Assembly: GCA_000733355.1 (NCBI GenBank)
Contig: JNVV01000012.1
Span: 196,851 to 260,850, forward strand
Length of the DNA: 64,000 nt
Reading direction: 5' to 3'
DNA from: Falciphora oryzae
Taxonomy: Eukaryota > Ascomycota > Sordariomycetes > Magnaporthales > Magnaporthaceae
In this document: positions 48,859 through 58,154 of the stretch, in pieces
How the letters are laid out: each line of letters opens with the position of its first letter
Numbering within the stretch: the first letter of the stretch is position 1
Position numbers and translations under genes: made by a program
The notes under the pieces: model-generated
Databases searched by the model: none
Told to the model about the DNA's origin: nothing
Seen by the model: the letters and a program-made list of their open reading frames with translations, nothing else

Positions 48859-50157
48859 ATGCCACTCAAATCGCACCTCCTCACCGCTGCATGCTGCCTG
48901 GCCTCCCTAGCCACACCCGCCGCAGCCGGGTCGGGCCTGGTAGCTGTGCGGCCCAGCAAGCCCGACGTGCGCCTGGGCTCCATCCTCGGGCCCGCGATGG
49001 GCTTCCTCGAGTGCACCCAGGGCGATGCAACCGTGCAAGCCCTCTGCCGCGCCGTCAGCCTCAAAGCCAGCGCGGCGCTCGCGTCCGCCGGCATCCGCGT
49101 CGACAACCGGGGGCTCATCTTCACGTACGACGACGGCTCCTCGCGCGGCGTCGACACGGGCCACAGCTGCACCGTCACGGCCGAGATCAAGCACATCCAC
49201 GCCGAGGCCAAGCTGCTGGCCGACGCGTCGCTCGACTTCTCGGGCAGCCCGCTCAGCGCTAGCGACCCGGCACTGTTCGTCGCCGAGCTCCCCGTCGAGT
49301 TCTCCGCGCGCGTCGACGTCAAGCAAAAGTTTGGGACGCGCGTGCTGGGCAAGTGCCTCAACGTCGGGTCCGACAGCTTCAAGCTCGACGGCGCCCTGGC
49401 CACGACGGCCAAGATCGCCGTGTTGTTCACGCTGGCGCCCGCGCCGCTGCGGACCGACGCGCAGGGCAACTACATCTTCACCATCCGGCCCGTGACAAAA
49501 GTCGCGGCGCAGCTTACCAACACCGACATCAAGTTCAAGATCAGCGGCGTCAGCTTCCTCAACGGCCTGGTCACCGCCATCCTGGGCGGGACGTCGTCGC
49601 TGCTGAAGGCCGTGACCAGCATCCTCAAGGGCGACGGGCTCGGCGCCGTGTGGAAGCAGGTGCAGCAGCACGTGCTGAACGTGGCCGTGGGCGGCGCGCT
49701 CAGCCTTCCGTTCGACCTGCTCGACGGCCTGCTCGAGCTGGTCGCACGCGCCTACGTCGAGGAGCGCAAGGGCGCCGTCAACGCGGCCTACTCGGGCGAG
49801 ATGGAGAAGAAGCTGCGCGGCGCCGTGGCGCGCGCGCTGAAGTTGGACGCCAACGGGGAGCGCAGCTTCGTGCTGCGCAAGGAGGCGGTCGAGCTGGTCC
49901 GGCAGTTCGGCGACGGCGCCGACATTTGGCTGCCCGACAGGCCGGCGGGCTTCTGCTCGAGCGACGGCGAGTGCAGCGATGGCAAGTTTTGCAACGGGGT
50001 CGAGAAGTGCGTCGACAACAAGTGCGTGGCTGGGTCGCGGCCCTGCCTCGGCGGCGACGAGGCGTGCATGGAGGGCTCCAAGAGGTGCCTTCCGACCTGC
50101 GGCGGCCGCACCGGTAGGGTCTGCCCCAGGTTTTGGCGGGCCTCGGAGCTGGAGTAG
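48859..50157 (+). CDS. Secreted protein with C-terminal Cys-rich motif
   Basis: This single-exon frame encodes 432 residues. MPLKSHLLTAACCLASLA and TPAAA form a signal peptide with cleavage expected near residue 23, so I start at 48859 rather than at upstream in-frame ATGs. The body (about 30-360) is a beta-rich, lipid-binding-like region without a family I can name. It ends with amphipathic stretches such as LLELVARAYVEERKG. The last 60 residues contain CSSDGECSDGKFCNGVEKC and further cysteines (CVAGSRPC, CLPTC). This spacing is a recurring disulfide motif in secreted proteins of bacteria, animals and some fungi. Third codon positions are almost all G or C, more extreme than in neighbouring genes. 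It probably acts outside the cell. The gene is convergent with the Zn2Cys6 regulator downstream, 135 bases away. Confidence 0.75.
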   Translation: MPLKSHLLTAACCLASLATPAAAGSGLVAVRPSKPDVRLGSILGPAMGFLECTQGDATVQALCRAVSLKASAALASAGIRVDNRGLIFTYDDGSSRGVDTGHSCTVTAEIKHIHAEAKLLADASLDFSGSPLSASDPALFVAELPVEFSARVDVKQKFGTRVLGKCLNVGSDSFKLDGALATTAKIAVLFTLAPAPLRTDAQGNYIFTIRPVTKVAAQLTNTDIKFKISGVSFLNGLVTAILGGTSSLLKAVTSILKGDGLGAVWKQVQQHVLNVAVGGALSLPFDLLDGLLELVARAYVEERKGAVNAAYSGEMEKKLRGAVARALKLDANGERSFVLRKEAVELVRQFGDGADIWLPDRPAGFCSSDGECSDGKFCNGVEKCVDNKCVAGSRPCLGGDEACMEGSKRCLPTCGGRTGRVCPRFWRASELE

Positions 50158-50292
50158 GGGCGATCCGATCATGACCGAGTGGAACGATTGTGTCTAGGCC
50201 ATATAAGGGGGAGACTGTCGCTGTAGATGGGAAGATCTTGTAGGGGAGAGGCCCTGGTTTGGTGTGCGCAGTGAATGAGAGTGTTTGTTGAG

Positions 50293-51927
50293 CTATTTCA
50301 CTCCCACAAGCCCACTCGTATCAACAGCAAGCTGCGCTGTAAAGACGTACGGCCGGTCAAAGCAGTCATCCCAACGCATCTGCCCAGAAGCCCAAAATGC
50401 CTCCAGCACGCCCTTTGCGGTCAGCGGGACGTGCGAGCCGAGGCTCCAAGCTAGCTCTGCCAGCTGGCCCGCCACAAAGGCACGCATGGCTGAACCGTTG
50501 TCGCTGGAGGCATCCACGCCGAGCATCATCAGCGGCCAGAGCATGAACCGTTTGGCTCCGGGCGAAGCCAGTAGGCCGCTGCCCTCGCAGCCCAAAATCG
50601 AGTGAAGCATGGTCGCGTGGGTGGCGCGGCGGGCCAGCAGCTCCGAACTATCGGGCAAAATTCCAAGGCTACGAAGCGAGCCAATGCAGTACAGAGACAC
50701 GGCAGCCTGGTAGGCTAATCCGATGCGAGCCCAGTCTCCTTGTGACGCAGGCTTGGCGCTCGCCCACCCCTCGGGCGAGAAGGAGGCGATCCTGTCCAGG
50801 AGCTCGCACGCGCATAGCGAGAGGTCCGGCCAGTTTTCTCCTTGGCTCACGACGGCCCGCATCCGGAGGTGGTTGATCTTGACAATGTTGACAAAGAGCT
50901 CGGGAGGGCACATCATGAACGGGGAGGCCGCGTCGCTATACTTTTCCAGGATGGTATCAGCGGCGCCAAAGTGTGCCCACGTTTCCTCCAGGTCCGCCGC
51001 GTGGCAGGTCGTGTTGCCAAAGACCGCAATGCTGCAGAGCAAGGCTTTCCATTAGCATCTCTTTCAATCACCCAACGATAAATCTGGACGCACTCACGAC
51101 CAAAAAGCCGATAGCATCGGCGTCAAGGCCTTGGACTTGGCCAGCTGGCCAAAGCCGCCACGGAGCGCCATCAGGGCCTGCAGCCCTTGCAAATGGACGC
51201 GCCAGCTGTGCTGGAGACAGGCGTCGTAGTTGAAATCGTTGATGAGCAGCGTTAGGATGCCGGCAATGACACCATCACCCACCCGGCTGCGCTGCACGCC
51301 CAGGCGTTCGTTGAGAGAGCGCATGGCGGTGCCCCGGTAGAGATAGAAGCGCTCCGCCAGGGCTCGTTTGGACCCCGGGTCGCTTTCCACCGTCCGGTTG
51401 ATCCGGTGCACCAGGACCATACACAGCATGGTGAGCCGTAAGTAGTCTGGAATACCAGCCGCCGCGCGGAGGTGGTGCTGGGAGATGGTGTATATGTGCG
51501 GGTTCTGCCCCAGGTGGTGGACTGGGCGCAAGCCGGCGTAAATGCACGTATTGACTGCGTAGCTTCAAGGTCAGTCCCGTTCCGGATGCGAAGGAAAAGC
51601 AAACCACTTGCAGTATTCCGCAGCCTGCCAGAGCTGACAGTCAGGGTCTCTCATCTGCAGTGCCCCAGGGCGCTCAGGACCACGGTTAACCTCCTGAGCG
51701 GCCAGAGATGACACACGCTTCCTCCCCTTCCCCTTCTTTCGGGACGAGACAGCCCCCGGATCGAGCCATCTGAGCCGCGGCGCCGGCTTGGATCCGCCAT
51801 ATCCGGGGCAGGGCGTTCCGCTCGCCACACACCTCCGACACGCCGGCTCCGCAAAGTCGCAGACTAGGCTTCGCCGGAGGCACTCCCAGCAATGCTGCCG
51901 CCTCGTTCGCCCGATAGGTTCTTGCAT
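50293..51927 (-). CDS. Zn(II)2Cys6 transcription factor
   Basis: Exons 51927-51608, 51562-51098 and 51031-50293 encode 507 residues. The introns are 45 and 66 bases and both preserve phase. The N terminus carries a complete binuclear zinc cluster, Cys13, 16, 23, 30, 33 and 40 (C-x2-C-x6-C-x6-C-x2-C-x6-C), reading CWECLRRSLVC and then CRRC. A basic stretch (SSRKKGKGRKR) follows as a likely nuclear signal. The rest is a helical fungal-specific regulatory region with LTLLINDFNYDACLQHSWRV and LQGLQALMALRGG, the pattern of the Fungal_trans_2-type domain. It should act in the nucleus as a dimeric DNA-binding regulator. Its target cannot be told from the neighbours. The 45-base intron is near the lower size limit but has a CTGAC branch site. 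Confidence 0.87.
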
Positions 51928-52494
51928 ATCGCGTCCGCCGGCTGCTCATTTACGAGCTTCTATACCGGGACTCTCGGATCGCTGTTGACGCGCTCCTTGG
52001 TTTGAGCGTGCGCGTTCACTGTTGGTTCTTTATTTTAGCGCACGCCAATAAGCCTCGGGTTGCTGAACATAGTGGATCAGGGTGGGTCCGGCCTCTCTCC
52101 ATCCAGCAATGCTCGCGAATTGCTGCCTGGCCGAGTTCCTTGATCCTGCATTCATTCGTGTTTATGATCATGAAGGGTGACCAGGCATGTTACAAAGATC
52201 ACGTCACGAGAAAAAAAAAAGAGAGGAGAGAATCAAGTAACTTGAACGCCTTTGTCCATTTGGGAATCCTGATTAAAGTACAAACCGCGCAGTGTATAAC
52301 CGCCTAGAACTTTTCCCCAGTGAATTCATCATGTCATTACAAAGAAGGAAGGAAAATGGCAAAGAAAAGCTGCTGTCTAGCCCCTATGAATGCAAGGAGA
52401 CCCCGAAAACCTCCAAACACCTTTCCCAAGTGCTCGACGAGCGCGCACTGCAACTCGTCTGCTGAAAAGAAAAACAAGACTGCTTGCGAGGCAT
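51928..52494. other. Intergenic region, no gene seen
   Basis: It contains the promoter side of the minus-strand regulator and the 3' flank of the minus-strand HSP70 gene. No coding signal was found. Confidence 0.6.
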
Positions 52495-53542
52495 TTAGTC
52501 AACCTCCTCGACGGTCGGGCCGTCATCGTGGGCAGCACCCGGGCCACCGGCGCCGGGGAAGCCGCCGGGAGCACCACCGGGAGCGCCGCCAGGAGCGCCA
52601 CCAGCGCCGTAGAACTTCATCATGATGGGGTTGGCAACGGCCTCGAGCTCCTTCTGGTGCTCCTCATACTCCTCGCGGGTGGCCTGCTGGCTCTCATCGA
52701 GCCACGAGACGACCTTGTTGATCTCGGCGTTGAGCTTCTCCTTGTCGGCAGCGTCAAGCTTCTCGTCGACCTTGGGGTCCTGGAGGGTGTTGCGGAGCGA
52801 GTAGGCGTACGACTCAAGGCCGTTCTTGGCAGAGACACGGTTGGCCTCAGCCTCGTCCTCCTCCTTGAACTTCTCGGCCTCAGCAAGCATACGCTCGATG
52901 TCCTCCTTGGAAAGGCGGCCCTTATCGTTGGTGATGACAATCTGGTTGGTCTTGCCAGTGCCCTTCTCGAGAGCAGAGACGTTCATGATGCCGTTGGCGT
53001 CCAGGTCGAAGGTAACCTCGATCTGGGGGACACCACGGGGAGCCGGGGGAATGCCGGTAAGCTCGAACTTGCCGAGCAGGTTGTTGTCCTTGGTGCGCTG
53101 GCGCTCACCCTCGTAGACCTGGATGAGCACACCAGGCTGGTTGTCGGAGAAGGTCGAGAAGACCTCGGACTTCTTGGTGGGGATGGTGGTGTTGCGGGGG
53201 ATCAGCTTGGTCATCATGCCACCAGCAGTCTCGATACCGAGAGACAGGGGAGCGACATCGAGCAGCAGAATCTCGTTGGTGGACTTGGAGCTGGTGTCGC
53301 CAGACAGAATGGCGGCCTGGACGGCAGCACCGTAGGCGACGGCCTCGTCGGGGTTGATGGACTTGTTGGGCTCCTTGCCGTTGAAGTAGTCGGTGATGAG
53401 CTTCTGGACACGGGGGATACGGGTCGAGCCACCAACGAGAACAATCTCGTGGACCTGGGACTTGTCGACCTTAGCGTCGGTCAGGACACGGTCAACGGGC
53501 TGCAGAGTCGAGCGGAATAGGTCCTGGCACAGCTCCTCGAAG

Positions 53543-53577
<35 letters not shown>

Positions 53578-54609
53578 CTCGAACAGAGAGTCGATCTCGA
53601 TCGAGGTCTGGGCGGACGAAGACAGGGTACGCTTGGCACGCTCGCAAGCAGTGCGAAGACGGCGCAGGGCGCGGGCGTTGGTTTGCAGATCCTATTTGCA
53701 TGTTAGCAGACGAACTCTGGAGCAACTCAGAAAGCATTCGAGGGAAGGACAAACTTTTTTGTGCTTTCGCTTGAACTCGTTCACGAAGTGGGTGACCAGA
53801 CGGTTGTCAAAGTCCTCACCACCCAGGTGGGTGTCACCAGCAGTCGACTTGACCTCGAAAATACCCTCCTCAATGGTCAGGAGCGAAACATCGAAGGTAC
53901 CGCCACCAAGATCGAAAATCAGGACGTTGCGCTCGCCCTCGACCTTCTTATCCAGACCGTAGGCGATGGCAGCCGCGGTGGGCTCGTTGATGATACGCAG
54001 GACGTTCAGGCCGGCGATCAGACCAGCGTCCTTGGTGGCCTGGCGCTGGGAGTCGTTGAAGTAGGCGGGGACGGTGATGACAGCGTTGTTAACGGTGCCG
54101 CCGAGGTAGGACTCGGCCGTCTCGCGCATCTTGGTCAGGACCATGGACGAGACCTCCTCGGGGGTGAACTGCTTCTTCTCGCCCTTGAACTCGACCTCGA
54201 CCACGGGCTTGCCGCCGCGCTCAATGACCTTGAAGGGGAAGTGCTTCATGTCGGCCTGGACCTCGGCGTCGCTGAACTTGCGGCCGATCAGGCGCTTGGC
54301 GTCGAAGACGGTGTTGATGGGGTTCATGGCGACCTGGTTCTTGGCGGCATCTCCAATGAGACGTTCCGTGTCTGTGAAGGCGACGAACGACGGGGTTGTG
54401 CGGTTGCCCTGGTCGTTGGCGATAATCTGTTGGACAAGGCAGAAACATGGTCAGCATGGATGTCCCTTGATGCCGGCTGCCAGTTGCAAGGCTGGCAAGG
54501 CTGAGGGGACCTCGAGAAAAGATTTTCAACTTACCTCAATGCGGTCATCACGGAAGATACCCACGCACGAGTAGGTCGTGCCCAGGTCGATACCAACGGC
54601 GGGCGCCAT
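52495..54609 (-). CDS. HSP70: Cytosolic HSP70 chaperone (SSA/HSC70 type)
   Basis: Exons 54609-54535, 54426-53755 and 53691-52495 encode 647 residues, the normal length of cytosolic HSP70. The ATPase domain starts [16 protein letters not shown] and contains [12 protein letters not shown] and [12 protein letters not shown]. The substrate-binding domain begins around [16 protein letters not shown]. The C terminus is a GGAPGG-rich linker ending in EEVD, which docks TPR co-chaperones and marks the cytosolic/nuclear form. The first intron falls after 25 codons, a conserved position in fungal HSP70 genes. The second uses a GTTTGT donor after the AAAAAA of KHKK. Codon use is strongly biased, as in highly expressed genes. 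Heat-shock elements lie about 240-310 bases upstream. A long antisense open frame over exon 3 is a by-product of this codon bias. Confidence 0.97.
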
Positions 54610-54852
54610 CTTGTCAGAGTGATCTGTGAGACGTGCTATGCGGGGTTGGTTCTTTGTGTCGAGATCGCGGGTAACAGGAAAAAGGAAATGGGTATTCTTG
54701 CGCGTGGAGTAAGAAAAGGAAAAGGAAATGGAGTGAAGTGATCTGGTTTGTTCAACAGCAGATCTGAGAGAGCGCTGAGGAGGCTGTTCTCTTAAATGCA
54801 GTCTGGAGGGCAAGGCAGGAGGGGCAGTGGTTGGCGGGGCAGGCTTTTGGGC

Positions 54853-54867
54853 AGAAGGTTCGAGAAG
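54853..54867 (-). promoter_or_regulatory. Perfect heat-shock element upstream of HSP70
   Basis: AGAAGGTTCGAGAAG contains three alternating GAA/TTC units with exact five-base spacing, the consensus for heat-shock factor. It lies about 245 bases before the HSP70 start codon. The motif is symmetric enough to be read on either strand. Confidence 0.8.
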
Positions 54868-54904
54868 AGGTAGGAAATCCGCCCCACCTCTACTGAAGCT
54901 GCAG

Positions 54905-54917
54905 GAAGCTTGCGGAA
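54905..54917 (-). promoter_or_regulatory. Second, imperfect heat-shock element
   Basis: GAAGCTTGCGGAA matches the three-unit heat-shock element with one change (TTG for TTC). It is 38 bases farther from the gene than the perfect element. An AGGGG stress-response-type pentamer also lies at 54820-54824. Confidence 0.5.
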
Positions 54918-56489
54918 ATCGCTAGGCCGACTCCCAGCGGGTTCGCCACGCCCACGCCCCACAAACGCAAGGCACGCACAATTCAAGCAGGCGCCAGGCT
55001 CAACCGGCTGCACCCAGCCACTTCTAGCCACGTCCAGCAGTGTCCAGACTTCCAATGGGCGGTTTCACTATGTGCACGCCCAGCCTTTGCATTCCACACC
55101 ATCCATCACCGTGACTGAATGACGAAGAAGAAGGGTGAAAATCAGATCCCTGCAATGCTTTTCTTTGATCTGCTTGCCCGGCAGCCAGCCTGGCAATCCT
55201 AGCAACTTGCTTGCGGCTATCCCATGTAACCCTTTGAGAATTTTTTTCTTCTCTCTTCGTCTTTTGGGCTTGCTTGCTTGTATTCCCCGTTTGCGAGTGG
55301 AGAGCCGGATGGCAATCTTCTGAGGTAGCCATTTGTTCGTTTGCCACGCAAGCTTTGGAAGTTCTCCCAACTGTGCATAGCAATCGACAGCAACCAAACC
55401 GACATTCCTGAGAACCATTGGGCTCGTCAGGTTCATGCCCCCAAATCTGGACACCGGATCCTTCGATGAGCCGTCCCCCCTAGCGCCTGCGGGGCACCCG
55501 GACATCCCATCCTGATGGAGAATCGAAAGACTGGCTGTCATGTTCGTCGGGCTGCTTCTTGACGCTTCTCAACCCGGTGCGCCTAGATTTGTGGAATTTC
55601 TCGGATGGGCGATGAACAGGGAAGACTCTGGCCTACCGCCGTCTCAGGCCCCTGATGCCACCCCCGTGCCAGCAGCTTCACTTGCTTTCTGCTATGTTCC
55701 GAAGTTTGCTGTTTGCATCCTCGGGTGGGGGTGGAACCTTGACTTCCCTGGCGGCCGAAATTTTTGAGGTCTGGGGTGCCAACGCTCCATCGAATTTTTT
55801 CATCGGGCAGAGCTTGCATCGTCACGGCCTCCCCGCCGTCTTTCGTCACCGCCTCTTTTGGTGCCTGACGGAGTCCAAGCCTTGAGTCGAAGCCCAGGAT
55901 GGAGGCCAAGCAGGGGCTGGATAAGACAGCATAGAAGCCCCGCCGCCACCTCCTGGACGGATGCGATGAGTTGGGAGCAGCTGCACAACCCCACCCCTGC
56001 CAGGCGCCTTTTCGCTTACAAGAAGCGAATAGTTTGCTCGACTTACTAAGACCAGTCCTTCCATCTCGTGTTTGACCTATTTGCTCTCGGACGGGGGTCG
56101 AGAAGGCCGATGCAGCAGCGAGGTACGTACGTTCGCTGAGGCGTGGAAAGGGGTCTGCAAATGGTGAAACGCCGCAAGGGCTACGATATCACGGGTAATA
56201 TAAAATGTGAATAAAAGTTGCATCTGACACTCCGCAAAGGCCGTAAGATGCACCTATGCAGGAACATATGAGACAGCCGCGGGGATAACGAGAGTGCGGA
56301 GGTGTCAACGAGGTGGAGCAGGCGTGGGAGCTGCGGGTGGGAGCTGTAGGTAAGCTCACCTGAGCTCCTGAGGGGATTGAGAACACCTCGCAGTCAAGAT
56401 TAGCTTCACATCACAGCCGCACTCGCCGACAACATCCAAAGGGCACACCTCCATTTGACCGAGAATCGTATCCATCAAATCCGAGCACC

Positions 56490-57756
56490 ATGTTGATCCA
56501 GGAGAGTCACGCCGACGTCCGGACGAGCGCCAATGGCGTCGAGTCCACGATGAGTGAGCGGGGTCTCTTCGCGTGCAATATCCTGACCATGCCGTGTCTC
56601 TAATCACTTTGACATCGGTCAGGGATCTTCCTCTTCCACCCGACCATCCCGCAGTATCCCGACGCGTAGGTTCCTCCCCCTGCGCAGTCTAGCCAGCTGT
56701 TGGACGTGCAGCCTGCTGATGCATACCGATCCCTGCAGCCGCTTCCCCGGAGTCGCCCTATTCAGCGAGATCTATCAGGGTGCGCTGCGCGAGATCATTA
56801 CATATGTCTAGTTGGGATAGAACCCTTTGCAATAGCCTCAAGATGCTGATTAGTCGCTTTGCCGCGAGGCAAAACACCCAGTCACCGGCCCCGTTGCGCG
56901 GTTTGCCCGCCAGATCGCCGGCCAGGGCTACATCGTCGCTGCCCCGAGCAGTTATCATGACTTCACGGGACCGGAGCCTCTCGCCTATGACGTTCCCGGG
57001 ACTGACAAGGGAAACCAGTGGAAGGTTGAGAAAGTGGGTACTTACTTGCACTGGGACATCCATCCCACAGGACAACCTCAGCTAACAAACAACATATACT
57101 AGACCCTCGAGTCGTACGACGAGGACTCCCGTAGGACGGTGGACTACCTCCTCTCCCTCCCGACATGCTCGGGCCGCATCGGGGCCACGGGCATGTGCCT
57201 GGGCGGCCACCTCGCGCTGAGGGCCAGCGTAAGTCCCCACGCAGACATGCGCACCGCATGCTAGACTCCCCCTTCCAGGGAAGGAGACGACGAACTCTGA
57301 CGACGACATAACCACCAGCTCGACCCCCGCATCTCCGCCTGCGTAAACTACTTCGCAACAGACGTGCATTCGCGCACCCTGGGCCCGCACTCCGCCCCCA
57401 ACACCTCCGGCACTCCCCCCTCCCCGGACTCCAACCACACCCTCGACCGCCTCTCCCAACTCAAGGACAGCAACTGCGAGGTGGCCATGATCTTCGGCAT
57501 CAAGGACACGCACGTCCCCGACGCCGGGCGCGACCTGATCCGGGCCAAGCTGCGCGAGGCGGGCGTCGTCTTCAGCTTCTACGAGTTCGCCTGGGCCCAG
57601 CACGCCTTCATCCGGGACGAGCTGAGTAAAGGCCGCTACGACCCGGCCATCACAAAGGTCTGCTTCGAGGTCCTGCTCGAGCTGTTCGGCCGCGTGCTCA
57701 AGACGGACCTGGGCGACCGGGACGGGTCGGTGCAGAAGGTGGAGCATGTTTGTTAG
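56490..57756 (+). CDS. Dienelactone hydrolase family protein
   Basis: Six exons (56490-56553, 56623-56665, 56739-56779, 56882-57033, 57103-57228, 57319-57756) join in phase to give 287 residues, a normal size for the family. The catalytic triad is visible: Cys132 in GATGMCLGGHLA, Asp205 in GIKDTHVPD and His237 in WAQHAF. This alpha/beta hydrolase fold opens dienelactones or related esters in aromatic breakdown or detoxification. The natural substrate here is unknown. There is no signal peptide, so it is probably cytosolic. Exons 2 and 3 are only 43 and 41 bases long, yet they encode the conserved RIFLFHPTI and RFPGVALFSEIYQ strands, which supports them. No other aromatic-pathway gene is adjacent, although a Zn2Cys6 regulator lies 400 bases downstream on the opposite strand. 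Confidence 0.9.
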
Positions 57757-58154
57757 GGGGGTTGGCCGTCTTGCGCTGAGGGCGGTCCCAGCTGATGTAA
57801 GAGGATAGCTGAAAGGATCATGTTATCGTTCTCGTATCCTGCCTAGAGTATGAGCTCGAGAGTGAGATGTGGCATTGCACAGTCGTAAGCTGTAGAAAAA
57901 CGACATCCAGGAAAAGGAACGACGGCAGATGATTTCAAATGGCAACTTTTGCTCCTCACCATAACCCAAACTAGGTCCGTAAACCACATAAAAAAACCAA
58001 TAAATCAAAAGAATAAGAGTGTGAACAAATGATCCAAAAGACAAGGTATTTTGTTTTGTCCCAAACCGTTGCGCCTTCACACCAACCCTCAACCCCCCTT
58101 GCCAAACACCCATTACATACCAGGTATTCCCTCCACAACAAACGTCAAACCCCT
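57757..58154. other. Intergenic region between convergent genes
   Basis: The 3' ends of the dienelactone hydrolase and Zn2Cys6 genes face each other across about 400 bases. The sequence is AT-richer near 57890-58040, as expected for polyadenylation signals. No gene was found. Confidence 0.6.

Larger units (their letters stand above)
54610..56489. other. Intergenic region; HSP70 promoter plus spacer
   Basis: The first 350 bases form the HSP70 promoter, with heat-shock elements and a TTTAAG element near 54792. The remaining 1.5 kb up to the dienelactone hydrolase start shows no supported gene. Confidence 0.6.

Noticed and set aside
48907..50172. Minus-strand open frame of 421 codons opposite the secreted Cys-rich protein
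   Set aside because: It is explained by the extreme G/C third positions of the sense gene, which suppress antisense stops. No motif is present.
52390..53520. Plus-strand open frame of 376 codons antisense to HSP70
   Set aside because: Long antisense frames over HSP70 genes are a known result of their biased codon use. The translation is Leu/Val/Gly-rich with no domain, and the sense strand is unmistakably HSP70.
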